From contig NZ_LNRF01000009.1 of NCBI RefSeq assembly GCF_001557875.1, positions 141,419-205,418 of the forward strand: a stretch of 64,000 nucleotides of DNA. Direction: 5' to 3'. Each line of letters begins with the position of its first letter. The stretch's first letter is position 1. A model generated the notes under the pieces. The model was not told where the DNA came from. It ran no database searches and worked only from the letters and a program-made list of their open reading frames with translations. A program made the position numbers and the translations under genes. The DNA comes from Vibrio splendidus. Lineage in GTDB: Bacteria; Pseudomonadota; Gammaproteobacteria; Enterobacterales; Vibrionaceae. Of this stretch, positions 27,055 to 36,700 are shown one piece after another.

Positions 27055-27948
27055 ATGAACGAACGTCGTGCCTTGGGCTTTGGCCTTTCCGCAGTACTGC
27101 TGTGGTCAACGGTCGCTACTGCTTTTAAGCTGACCCTTGCTGAGTTTTCACCTATTCAAATGCTGACCATCGCTAGTATTGTGTCATCAATTGCGCTGAT
27201 CGCAGTCTGCGCCTTTCAAGGCAAGCTTTCTCAGCTGAGTACTACGTTCCTTTCAAACCCGTGGTATTACCTACTGCTCGGTTTGGTGAACCCTCTAGCC
27301 TACTACCTGATTCTATTCAAAGCCTACGACCTGCTGCCCGCCTCTCAAGCGCAAGCTATCAACTACAGCTGGGCTATCACGCTAACCTTAATGGCAGCGG
27401 TTTTTCTGGGGCAAAAGATTCGTAAGCAAGATTGGATTGCCTGTACCTTCAGCTATGCGGGTGTAGTAGTTATTGCGACCAAAGGCGATGTGTTAGGCAT
27501 GCAGTTCGACAGCCCACTCGGTGTGGCACTGGCGCTGCTTTCTACTCTACTTTGGGCGGGATATTGGATTCTCAACACCAAAAACAAGGCTGATCCTGTG
27601 GTTGGCGTACTGCTTGGTTTCTTAGTGGCATTACCATTCGCGATCGGTTTAACCCTTTACGAAGGCGAAAGCTTTAGCCAAATTACGGCGAAGGGTTGGA
27701 TGGCGGTGACTTACGTTGGTCTGTTCGAGATGGGCATTACCTTTGTATTGTGGTTATCAGCACTCAAGCTTACCAACAATACAGCACGTATCAGCAACCT
27801 GATTTTTGCCTCGCCATTTATCTCACTGATGCTACTTTCAACCATCATTGGTGAAGAGATTCACCCAGCGACACTGTTTGGTTTGGTACTGATCATTGCT
27901 GGCTTGGTGATTCAACAGATCAAGTTTTCAAAAAACAAACCGGCGTGA
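27055..27948 (+). CDS. DMT superfamily (EamA) transporter
   Basis: The 297-residue protein has about ten membrane helices in two repeated EamA halves, the standard drug/metabolite transporter architecture. The N-terminal LLWSTVATAFKLTL and the second-half LLWAGYWILN mark the repeats. The substrate cannot be deduced. It is divergent from rmuC and ends at a bidirectional terminator shared with the flavoprotein gene. Confidence 0.9.
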   Translation: MNERRALGFGLSAVLLWSTVATAFKLTLAEFSPIQMLTIASIVSSIALIAVCAFQGKLSQLSTTFLSNPWYYLLLGLVNPLAYYLILFKAYDLLPASQAQAINYSWAITLTLMAAVFLGQKIRKQDWIACTFSYAGVVVIATKGDVLGMQFDSPLGVALALLSTLLWAGYWILNTKNKADPVVGVLLGFLVALPFAIGLTLYEGESFSQITAKGWMAVTYVGLFEMGITFVLWLSALKLTNNTARISNLIFASPFISLMLLSTIIGEEIHPATLFGLVLIIAGLVIQQIKFSKNKPA

Positions 27949-28019
27949 ATAAGAGCCAAAAGACTCGATTGATCGCGAAAACCATCAATTTAGTTACTTT
28001 TAACGCTAAACTAGATACA

Positions 28020-28051
28020 AAAATGGCGAGTCGTATGACTCGCCATTTTTA
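28020..28051. terminator. Bidirectional terminator
   Basis: Perfect stem AAAATGGCGAGTC / GACTCGCCATTTT around GTAT, ending in Ts on both strands, between convergent genes. Confidence 0.93.
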
Positions 28052-28076
28052 TATAATTTAAAATCTATGGGTAAAC

Positions 28077-29270
28077 TTAAACCCACTGGCCCGCAGCAAA
28101 ACCCGAGCTCCAACACCATTGGAAGTTATAACCCCCAAGCCAACCTGTTACGTCCATTACTTCACCGATGAAGTAGAGGCCAGAGACACTCTTACATTCC
28201 ATGGTTTTTGAAGATAGGTGATTGGTGTCCACACCGCCTAGAGTCACTTCGGCCGTTCGATAACCTTCAGTGCCGTTTGGCGCAATTTTCCAGTTCTCTA
28301 GGTGCTCAACAATGCCACTAAGCTGCTTTTCATTGAACTGCTTAAGCGGTTTGTCTTCCAGCTCTTTACGGTCAATCAACACTTCCACAAAACGCTTCGG
28401 CAGTGCTTTCGCCAAAGTGTTTTTCAGGCTCTGATTTGGGTGCTTCTCGCGAGAGTTAGCTAACAGTTCAGCCACATCCACTTCAGGTACTAGATTAATC
28501 GAAACCGATTGACCCGCTTTCCAGAACGAAGAAATTTGCAAAACTGAAGGACCAGATAGGCCACGGTGAGTAAACAGCAACGCTTCTTTGAACAAGGTTC
28601 CGTCTTGCGCCGTGATCTCAGCAGGAATTGCGATACCAGAAAGCTCTGCGAAAGCTTCTTTGTCTTCTTTATGCAGCGTGAATGGTACTAGCCCCGCCGT
28701 AGTCGGCATTACAGACAAACCAAATTGCTCTGCAATCTTATAGCCAAATGGCGTTGCGCCCAGCTTAGGCATCGACAAACCACCTGTCGCTACCACCAGT
28801 GAGTCACACTCAACTTGGTCGGTATTGAGGTGCATCTTGAAGCCAGCGTCTGTTTTTTCGATGGAGTGAACATCACAACGGTAGCGTTGTTCGACTTTCG
28901 CTTGCTTACACTCGTCAAGCAGCATACTTACGATATCTTTTGCGGTGTGGTCATTCACACAGAACAACTGGCCGTGATCGCGCTCTTCGAACTCAATACC
29001 GTACTTGCTCACCATCGAGATGAAATCCCAGTTGGTGTATTGAGATAAGGCTGATTTCACGAAGTGAGGGTTGTTACACAGGAAGTTGTTTGCTGAAACA
29101 TCGTAGTTAGTGAAGTTACAACGGCCGCCACCTGAGATTAAAATTTTTCTGCCTGGCTTTTTCGCATGATCAACCACCAGCACTCGTCGGCCACGTTTAC
29201 CAGCTTCCGCAGCACACATTAAGCCTGCGGCGCCCGCACCAATTACGATTACATCAAATTTTTCACTCAT
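28077..29270 (-). CDS. yhiN: NAD(P)/FAD-dependent oxidoreductase, HI0933/YhiN family
   Basis: The 397-residue flavoprotein begins with a Rossmann FAD motif VIVIGAGAAGLMCAAEAGKRG and the family segment KPGRKILISGGGRCNFTN. Near the C terminus it has GLYFIGEVMDVTGWLGGYNFQWCWSSGFAAG. The physiological reaction is not established for this family. Its neighbourhood with uspB and uspA resembles the E. coli yhiN-pitA-uspB-uspA order, with pitA absent here. Confidence 0.93.
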   Translation of the reverse strand: MSEKFDVIVIGAGAAGLMCAAEAGKRGRRVLVVDHAKKPGRKILISGGGRCNFTNYDVSANNFLCNNPHFVKSALSQYTNWDFISMVSKYGIEFEERDHGQLFCVNDHTAKDIVSMLLDECKQAKVEQRYRCDVHSIEKTDAGFKMHLNTDQVECDSLVVATGGLSMPKLGATPFGYKIAEQFGLSVMPTTAGLVPFTLHKEDKEAFAELSGIAIPAEITAQDGTLFKEALLFTHRGLSGPSVLQISSFWKAGQSVSINLVPEVDVAELLANSREKHPNQSLKNTLAKALPKRFVEVLIDRKELEDKPLKQFNEKQLSGIVEHLENWKIAPNGTEGYRTAEVTLGGVDTNHLSSKTMECKSVSGLYFIGEVMDVTGWLGGYNFQWCWSSGFAAGQWV

Positions 29271-29331
29271 GTGGTTCTGCTTTTCTTCACTTTTGCAGCC
29301 CGAGTACGCCCTGTTCTCGAAATGCCATCAA

Positions 29332-29364
29332 TAAAAAAGGATGTGCATAAACAGCACATCCTTA
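29332..29364 (-). terminator. Terminator downstream of uspB
   Basis: Stem AAGGATGTGC / GCACATCCTT with a seven-base loop and six Us on the minus strand. It lies 157 bp after the uspB stop and 62 bp before yhiN. A possible promoter upstream of it is discussed under findings. Confidence 0.85.
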
Positions 29365-29520
29365 CTAATTGCTCGCTATTTTAGCGGCAATTTTAAACTT
29401 TGCAATTGATGTTCAATTGTACAATTTGCAGACAGCAGCAAAACCACTACTTGGCTTAGCGAACCAACAACCAAAGCTTTACACCAAAAACTAAGTTCTA
29501 CTTCACACGTACTAAATGAC

Positions 29521-29844
29521 TTAGACGATGAAAGAAGCCAGCAAGGTTACACCTAGCAGAGCGGAAGAGAGTATGAATAACTGTCTTACACGATCGCACT
29601 TCGCAGTAAACACTTCATCGTGATGATGGTGATACTCTTTGCTTTTGATGTAACTAAACAAACGAACCTGTTTGGTCATATTGCCATGAGTTGTGAAGAA
29701 ACCACCTCCGTCTACTTGTTGATAAAGCAGAGGATGTGCTTCTCGCATAATATAAATGAGTGTTCTTAACGCAGTAAAATAACGCGCCCAGTTCACACAA
29801 GTCACAACCATTAGTGCAAATAGAATAGTGTCGCCGCTGATCAT
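29521..29844 (-). CDS. uspB: Universal stress protein B
   Basis: UspB is a small inner-membrane protein induced in stationary phase in E. coli; its molecular role is unclear. The 107 residues have a membrane helix near 4-22 and another at the C terminus (about 88-106). Between them is the conserved block PLLYQQVDGGGFFTTHGNMTKQVRL. GGGAGG upstream gives a strong start. It follows ftnA on the same strand with a 68-bp gap and lies near a uspA-family gene. Confidence 0.94.
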   Translation of the reverse strand: MISGDTILFALMVVTCVNWARYFTALRTLIYIMREAHPLLYQQVDGGGFFTTHGNMTKQVRLFSYIKSKEYHHHHDEVFTAKCDRVRQLFILSSALLGVTLLASFIV

Positions 29845-29912
29845 CCTTTCCTCCCTACATCTTCCGAAGAAAACTCAAAAGAAAAAGATAATCAGTGTCT
29901 TTCTCATACTAC

Positions 29913-30440
29913 CTAAACGGCAGGAGCTTCCATAATTGAAGATGAACCATCTTTTGCCAATTGCGCTAAGTCTTTATCAATAAAGAACAGTGCTTTACCG
30001 TCTTCACCAACAAGCTCTAGCTTATCCAATACACCTTTAAACAACTTCTCTTCTTCATGTTGCTCTGCAACGTACCATTGCAGGAAGTTAAAGGTTGAGT
30101 AGTCTTGTGTGCTGAAAGCAACGTGAGCCAGTTTGTTGATTTTTTCAGTAATCATCTGCTCATGTTCATAGGTTTCACGGAACACTGCGCCAAGGCTTTC
30201 AAATTCATGTTTTGGCGCTTCGATAGCACCCAGAATTGGCATAGCACCTGTTTCGCTTACGTAAGTGAAAAGACGCTGCATATGTTCCATTTCTTCTACT
30301 GCATGTGCACGCAGAAACTCTGCTGCGCCTTCAAATCCTTTGTCTTCACACCAAGCACTCATTTGTAAGTATAGATTGGATGAGAAAAATTCTAGGTTAA
30401 TTTGATCATTCAGTTGCTCAACCATAGTTTTTGACAGCAT
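29913..30440 (-). CDS. ftnA: Non-haem ferritin
   Basis: FtnA forms a 24-subunit shell that oxidises and stores iron. The 175-residue four-helix protein keeps ferroxidase ligands in NLEFFSSNLYLQM, AVEEMEHMQRLF and WYVAEQHEEEKLF. AGGAG upstream supports the start. It is divergent from uspA. In enterobacteria ftnA is indirectly activated by Fur; nothing here shows the mechanism in this organism, but RyhB and haem genes are also in the window. Confidence 0.96.
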   Translation of the reverse strand: MLSKTMVEQLNDQINLEFFSSNLYLQMSAWCEDKGFEGAAEFLRAHAVEEMEHMQRLFTYVSETGAMPILGAIEAPKHEFESLGAVFRETYEHEQMITEKINKLAHVAFSTQDYSTFNFLQWYVAEQHEEEKLFKGVLDKLELVGEDGKALFFIDKDLAQLAKDGSSSIMEAPAV

Positions 30441-30629
30441 TTAAGACTCCTAATTACATCCTCAATTTTCTCTACTATATCACTATTTAATGATTATCTC
30501 GCTGACCATTAGTTAACCGATATTTCGAGCAGATATTACGCAAGACAGTGGATATGAGATCACTTCAGCAAAAAAAGCCACCGCATAGTGCTAATCTTTA
30601 AACAGACAATGAATAAAGGAGGTAGCGAT

Positions 30630-31064
30630 ATGAGTTACAAACATATTTTGGTCGCAGTCGATTTATCAGAAGACAGCAAATTAATTGTGGATAAAGCGGT
30701 AGCATTGGCAAAGCCATTGGAAGCCAAAGTCTCTTTTATCCATATCGATATTAACTACGCGGAGCTCTATACCGGCCTGATAGATATCAACATGGCCGAA
30801 ACCCAACACAATGCGATGGAAGCATCACGAATTCAGCTACAGAATTTTGCTGAGCACGCTCAATACCCGATCACCCATACCTTAGTGGGCAGTGGCGATT
30901 TGAGTCATGAACTGTGCGATACCATCGCTGAATACAACGTTGATTTAGTGGTCTGTGGCCACCATCAAGATTTTTGGAGCAAGCTGCTTTCTTCAACACG
31001 ACAACTGATCAACGCCTCTCCGGTTGATATGCTGGTCGTGCCTCTCAGAGATTCAGAAGACTAA
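30630..31064 (+). CDS. uspA: Universal stress protein A family
   Basis: The 144-residue cytoplasmic protein is a single Usp domain, with MSYKHILVAVDLSEDS at the N terminus and a C-terminal VVCGHHQDFWSKLLSSTRQLI region typical of UspA, which lacks a clear ATP-binding G-2x-G-9x-G(S/T). The start at 30630 is chosen because AAAGGAGG precedes it; the frame from 30588 is not supported. It is divergent from ftnA and close to uspB, as in E. coli. Confidence 0.94.
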   Translation: MSYKHILVAVDLSEDSKLIVDKAVALAKPLEAKVSFIHIDINYAELYTGLIDINMAETQHNAMEASRIQLQNFAEHAQYPITHTLVGSGDLSHELCDTIAEYNVDLVVCGHHQDFWSKLLSSTRQLINASPVDMLVVPLRDSED

Positions 31065-31116
31065 TGATTTAAGGTTAGGTAACATACAGCTCATATCTTA
31101 TTAACGAAGTTTTACT

Positions 31117-32004
31117 ATGAGCTATTTAGCTGGTGTTACCCTCCTATGGGCCTTCTCCTTTAGCCTGATCGGTGTTTACCTTGCGGGTCAGGTTGATTCT
31201 TGGTTCTCTGTTCTGATGCGTGTTGCCCTTGCTGGCGTCGTATTTCTTCCTTTCCTAAAGTTTCGCGGTGTATCGCGTAAGCTGATCGCTAAATTGATGA
31301 CAATTGGTGGTATCCAGCTTGGCCTGATGTACTGCTTCTACTATCAGTCTTTCTTGCTGCTATCCGTTCCTGAAGTCCTTTTGTTTACCGTTTTCACACC
31401 AATTTACGTCACGCTGATTTATGACTTTCTCAAAGGGCAATTCTCTCCGTGGTACCTAGTGACGGCAGCAATTGCGGTATTGGGCGCGGTTTTCATTAAA
31501 TTCGCAGGTATCAACGAAAACTTTTTAGTTGGCTTCCTAGTCGTTCAGGGCGCAAACCTGTGCTTTGCTATCGGTCAGGTGGGCTACAAGGTGGTGATGG
31601 AGAAGGAGTCGACCGAGTTGCCTCAGCGAACCGTATTTGGTTACTTCTACTTAGGGGCACTATGTGTTGCTTCGATTGCTTTTATGCTACTGGGCAACCC
31701 AGAGAAACTGCCTACCACCACACTACAATGGGGGATCCTGATCTACCTAGGCTTAATTGCCTCGGGACTGGGCTACTTTATGTGGAATAAAGGCGCGTGC
31801 ATGGTGAATGCCGGTGCGCTGGCAGTGATGAACAATGCCTTGGTTCCTGCGGGTCTGGTGGTCAATATCCTGATTTGGAACAGAGATGTCGATTTGGTTC
31901 GCTTGTCTATTGGTGGCGCAGTTATCTTATTCTCTCTGTTCGTCAATGAGACGTGGGTGAAGAAGCGCGTAGCAAGATCCGCAAGCAACGCTAAGCTAAT
32001 TTGA
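31117..32004 (+). CDS. DMT superfamily (EamA) transporter
   Basis: The 295-residue protein has about ten predicted membrane helices in two EamA repeats (for example VTLLWAFSFSLIGVYLAG and QGANLCFAIGQVGYKVV). It resembles carboxylate/amino acid/amine DMT exporters, but the substrate is not identifiable. It follows uspA by 52 bp, possibly in one transcript, and ends at a strong terminator. It is clearly diverged from the other DMT gene in this window. Confidence 0.9.
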   Translation: MSYLAGVTLLWAFSFSLIGVYLAGQVDSWFSVLMRVALAGVVFLPFLKFRGVSRKLIAKLMTIGGIQLGLMYCFYYQSFLLLSVPEVLLFTVFTPIYVTLIYDFLKGQFSPWYLVTAAIAVLGAVFIKFAGINENFLVGFLVVQGANLCFAIGQVGYKVVMEKESTELPQRTVFGYFYLGALCVASIAFMLLGNPEKLPTTTLQWGILIYLGLIASGLGYFMWNKGACMVNAGALAVMNNALVPAGLVVNILIWNRDVDLVRLSIGGAVILFSLFVNETWVKKRVARSASNAKLI

Positions 32005-32042
32005 ATGACCAGTATGGATTAGTTCAAATAACCCCAAAAAGC

Positions 32043-32071
32043 AAAAGAGCGACCTAAGGTCGCTCTTTTTT
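32043..32071. terminator. Bidirectional terminator
   Basis: Perfect stem AAAAGAGCGACC / GGTCGCTCTTTT around TAA, with T run, between convergent genes. Confidence 0.92.
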
Positions 32072-32107
32072 AATTATCGCTCTAGCAATAAACCATTCGA
32101 ATCAATT

Positions 32108-32698
32108 TCAGTGAATGTGATTATGGCTCACTACCTGAGTCTTGGTTTCAGTGAAGGCAACATCATCCAGTTGTAGGTTGATGCGTTCAAGGTCACTTTC
32201 CAGTTTCTGGCTTTTCTTAAACAGCTTTTGCTGCTTCTTAATCATCTTCGCGAGCTTTTTGTTGTACTTCTCTTGTTTCTTAGCCGCTTTCTTCGCTTGT
32301 TTGAGTTTAGCTTTATCATCACCACTCGCCTTCGCCATCAGTTTTTTCAACTTGGCTTTTTTCTGTGCTGCTTCTTTTTTTGCAAGCTCAGGGGCAATAT
32401 CAGCTGCGGCTGGATCGAACATTTGTACACTTGGCTCAATTGTCTCGTTGATTTCCGCAAGCGATAGTTCTGGTGCAGGTAGTGTTTCCGCTAGCAGGCC
32501 GCATGCGACCTTCTCTTCAACGGGTTTGTTTTGACAACCAAGAGGTGGAATTGCGGTTGGTTTGCATAGATTCGCTTGATCCGCCGAAGAACGCGCACAA
32601 GAACGACACACGAACTTAGGTTCAGTCACCAAGCTGTGAATCTCGCCCAAGTGTTCAGTGATATCTCGACGGTTTAACTTACAAAAGCGTTTAGCCAT
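32108..32698 (-). CDS. Hypothetical protein with Cys-rich head and Lys-rich coiled coil
   Basis: The 196-residue protein has an N-terminal part with Cys6, Cys31 and Cys34 (CRSC), Cys45, Cys55 and Cys66, suggesting metal binding. A lysine- and alanine-rich helical stretch (about 108-172) is probably a coiled coil, and the tail ends HNHIH. No signal peptide or membrane segment is seen. TGGAG precedes the ATG. A Fur box-like sequence lies 19 bp upstream of the start, so iron-regulated expression is inferred. I recognise no characterised family. Confidence 0.82.
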   Translation of the reverse strand: MAKRFCKLNRRDITEHLGEIHSLVTEPKFVCRSCARSSADQANLCKPTAIPPLGCQNKPVEEKVACGLLAETLPAPELSLAEINETIEPSVQMFDPAAADIAPELAKKEAAQKKAKLKKLMAKASGDDKAKLKQAKKAAKKQEKYNKKLAKMIKKQQKLFKKSQKLESDLERINLQLDDVAFTETKTQVVSHNHIH

Positions 32699-32716
32699 GC
32701 TACAACTCCAGCTAAG

Positions 32717-32735
32717 AATAATAATGATTCTTAGT
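32717..32735 (-). promoter_or_regulatory. Putative Fur box upstream of the Cys/Lys-rich gene
   Basis: On the plus strand AATAATAATGATTCTTAGT matches the first 15 bases of the ryhB Fur box region (AATAATAATGATTCTCATT) and lies within the inverted repeat CTAAGAAT / ATTCTTAG. It is directly upstream of the gene starting at 32698. Confidence 0.68.
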
Positions 32736-32839
32736 TAGATATACATCCGTAGCTCAACTATCGCAAGTGTTAAATGGTAATTTATCGTATTTATGACGGG
32801 AAATTTTCTTAGCGTGTTGCTAAGTTATTGATGCTTTCA

Positions 32840-33619
32840 CTAAGTCATTGATGCTTTCACATAGACATCAAAACGGTTCTTTTTGGTTTCGATCGCCATG
32901 CTCGGTTTTTGCTCATCTAACCATGCTGCGTAATCGGGCCTTTTGACCACAACTCGCTTTGATGCCAACTTCATTGCAGGCGCTAATAGAGCATCAGCAT
33001 CTAAGTCTGCACCGACCAAAGATTGGAAGACTCGCATCTCTTTTTTAACCAGAGCTGATTTCTTTTTGTTCTCTGGGTGTGGGTACATAGGATCGAGATA
33101 CACCACATCAGGCTGTTCGAAGTCAGGATCGTTACTGAGCTTATCCAACGCATCGTGGCTCGAAGCGTGAATCAACTTCATACGTTCACTTACCCAACCA
33201 CCGATGTCTGGGTCTTGCTGCGCGCGTTGTAAGCCATCATCAAGCAGTGCTGCCACAACCGGGTGACGCTCGACCATTTGCACCTTGCAGCCCAACGAAG
33301 CCAACACAAACGCATCACGTCCTAGACCAGCGGTACCATCGAGAATAGTTGGCGTTGCACCTTTGTTTAGACCTGCTGCCTTAGCAATTGCCTGACCTTT
33401 ACCACCACCAAACTTACGTCTGTGGCCGACTGCACCTCCCACTAAATCAACAAAGATAGCGCCAAGCTTAGGCTCATCGACTTTACGTAGTTCAAGTCGC
33501 TCACTAGTCAGTACCAAAGCAAAATCGCTGCTTTCATCATGAGATAAGTTCCAGCGGGTCGCTAAGTCATTCAAATGATCGATTTGGGTAGCATCTTCAC
33601 AAATCAGTTGTAGTTGCAA
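32840..33619 (-). CDS. rsmJ: 16S rRNA (guanine1516-N2)-methyltransferase RsmJ
   Basis: RsmJ methylates G1516 in 16S rRNA. The protein has the family blocks ELRKVDEPKLGAIFVDLVGGAVGHRRKFGGGKG, SAM motif DGTAGLGRDAFVLASLG and catalytic-region VYLDPMYPHPENKKKSALVKKEMRVFQSLVG. I start at the TTG at 33619 (MQLQLICED, 259 residues) because GGAG lies six bases upstream; the next upstream TTG at 33631 overlaps that site. It is syntenic with E. coli, where it lies between uspA and prlC. Confidence 0.94.
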   Translation of the reverse strand: MQLQLICEDATQIDHLNDLATRWNLSHDESSDFALVLTSERLELRKVDEPKLGAIFVDLVGGAVGHRRKFGGGKGQAIAKAAGLNKGATPTILDGTAGLGRDAFVLASLGCKVQMVERHPVVAALLDDGLQRAQQDPDIGGWVSERMKLIHASSHDALDKLSNDPDFEQPDVVYLDPMYPHPENKKKSALVKKEMRVFQSLVGADLDADALLAPAMKLASKRVVVKRPDYAAWLDEQKPSMAIETKKNRFDVYVKASMT

Positions 33620-33731
33620 GGTCGTCTCCAACAGACAGTAGTATTTAAAACAAAAGAGGCAACCAGTTTACCTGATTGCCTCAACAATACATATTAGCGG
33701 TGCAAAGTATTCATAGCTAAAGTCGGCTTAC

Positions 33732-36700
33732 CTAAACCAATGGCTCTATCTCACTTTCTTGTCTTAACTCTTCAACAAGCTCTGCAAGCGGTTTAGGTCG
33801 GCCTATAATGTAGCCCTGCGCGTAGTTCACACCAAGCTCAATCAGTTTGTCGATGATCTGGGTATTTTCAACGAACTCTGCCACGGTGTGCTTACCCATC
33901 TGCTTGGCGAGATCATTGATCGAGCGAACCATCACATGGTCCATCTCATTGACATCAATATCACGCACAAACAAGCCATCAATCTTCACGATATCGACCG
34001 GTAATTTCTTCAAGTAGCCAAACGACGATAGCCCTGAGCCAAAGTCATCCAGTGCAATCATGCAGCCGAGCTCTTTGATTCGAGTGAAGAATTTGATCGC
34101 CTGCTTCATGTTACTCATAGCCGCTGTTTCGGTGATCTCCAAACAAATCTTATGACACGGTATCGACGAGTTGCTTAGACTGTCTATCAAGAACTCAACA
34201 AACTCACGATTACCCATTGAGTGACCAGAAAGGTTGATTGAACACATTCCCAGATCATCAATAATTTCTGGACGCTGCTCCAACCAACTCAAAGTTTTAT
34301 TCACCACTTGGCGGTCTATCAAATGCGCGATGTTATAGCGCTCTGAAGCTGGCATGAAGATCCCCGGAGAGATGTATTCCCCTTGGATATTCTTGATGCG
34401 AACCAAAATCTCGAAGTGCATTTTATCGCTGTTTTTATTTAGGCCAAGAATACGCTGAGCAAACAACTCTAAGCGATCGTTAGCCAAAGCCTCATGCACT
34501 AGGTTTACACATTCCATCTCTAAATGACGACGACGCAGATCTTCATCATCTTGATGGTAAAGGTTGTAACGGTTACGGCCTTCTTCTTTAGCGGCATGAC
34601 AAGCCGCATCCGCCTGAGCATGTACCATCTGCGGTGAAGCGGCAGTATGGTCAATCAATCGAATGCCAATAGAACAAGTCAGGTTGAGACGAATATCATC
34701 CCACAGGAATGGATTCTCGCTCATCATCGAGATAATACTGCGACACACATTCACCGCATCGCGCTCAGTACAGTCTTTGATTAATACCGCAAACTCATCA
34801 CCACCCATTCGTGCCAACACAGCATTGTAAGGCAGCACATCTTCTAGTAGCTTGGCGCTAAACAAGATCGCCGCATCACCCGCTTCATGTCCTGCAGTGT
34901 CATTTAAGACCTTCAACTGATCCAAATCTAAGAACAACATCGCATGGGTTCGCATGTGACTCTCAACCTCTTTAAGCGCTTTTTGCAACTCTTGCTCAAA
35001 ATGGTTACGGTTGAAAGTGTCAGTCAGCAGGTCATAGCGAGCCTGATACTCTAACTTTTCAGAAAGTTCGTGCGTTTCGGTGATATCTTCACCCACAATC
35101 AACAGCTGATCAGACTCGACCAGCGGGCGGATATTTTCACGAATCCAGATCTTGCTGCCGTCGGCATGACGATATTCGATATCACGACGCCACACGCCAC
35201 GGATCTTATGCTGCGGTTGCAACAAGATATGACGTGGGATCATTGCATTCTCATCAACATAGAACTCTCTAGGGCGGTGCCCTAATAGCTGTTCTAGCGG
35301 GTAACCTAGTAACTGCTCCGCAAACTGGTTCACTTGCTGAATGCGATTATTGCCATCAAGCGTAATCATCATCACCGGCTGTTTGTCGTAATACAGCTTG
35401 AGATTCGCTTCACGCTGGAACAGTTTGTTTTCAGCAAGCTTGCGCGAGGTCACGTCGCGTGCTTCAAACAGGAACTGGATATCTTCCTTTTCATTGCCCG
35501 GCATTGGCTTCAGTGAAATATCCAACACCATCGCCCCACGATCACGACACCACACTTCAGCTTCGAATCGTAAGGCCTGGCGCTCACTTTTAGTGATGAA
35601 ATATTCGGTTAGCACTTCTCGTGCAGAATCTTCCCAGTGTTGATGTTGTTGTAGAGGCGTTCCCAGTTTATAGCCTTGATTATAAAGCAGCTCATGTAGC
35701 TTGCTGTTACTCGACAACAACACACCGCCCTTATCAATAATGCCCATAAACTGCAGGCTTTGGTCGAATATCGATTCCAGTAGCAGCTGGCTTTGTCGGC
35801 TGGCACGTTCACTTTTTTTAAGGCGATTAAGGTAATACACCAAGGTCGCAATGACACACGACATAACCAAAAACAGCAAACCTACGGTGCGAATTTCATC
35901 GCGGTAGCGTACTAAAAATGACTTAGGCTTATTGAGGAAGGTCACCGAGGCTTCGTTCTCTGCGCCCAGATCCCAACGTGAGATTTGTTGGTAATCGAGT
36001 TTGATTTCAGGCGCGCCAGCAACCACCAATGGCAATGGTGCCTTGGGGTTTTTCAGCACACTCAACAGCACACGCCCCGTGTCTCGGCCTTGTGTTTCAC
36101 CACTTTGAATCACACCACCAATCGCCCCAAAACCTAGCCCTAGATCGTGCACCATGTACAGTGGCATTTGAGTCTTGATATTCAGTTGTCGCCAATCTTC
36201 ATCGCTACTCACTCTACCTTGTGCATCGCGGTAGTACGCCCAAAACAGCAAGCTCTTGCCTAGGTCGGCACGTTGCGAAAAGGCCATTAACTCTTGGTAG
36301 GAATCCGGCACATAGTGCTCAACGAGGTCAGAAAAATCCGGATGGGTTTTGATGAACAGATCAATTTGAGAACGAATTGCCTCACCCGTGACTGAATGAT
36401 CAGTAACAATGTAGATCTTCTTTACGGTCGCTTGAAGACGCTTGATCAGCTCGATGTTGCCAACCAGATCGATGTCTTCGGTAATGCCAGTAGCATTTAG
36501 GCCTTCAATCATTTGAGGGGAGAAATTGTTGATACCACCAAAGATGACTGGCGTATCTTTGAGATCGGGCGCGAGACGCTTCATTAGATTTAGCGCGTTA
36601 TTATCACTCACCACAACTGCAGCAAATTCTTCATGCTGTAACTTGGTGTGATAAAGCTGATACACGCGCTCTAAGTATTCAGGGTTTTGAGTACGCTTAC

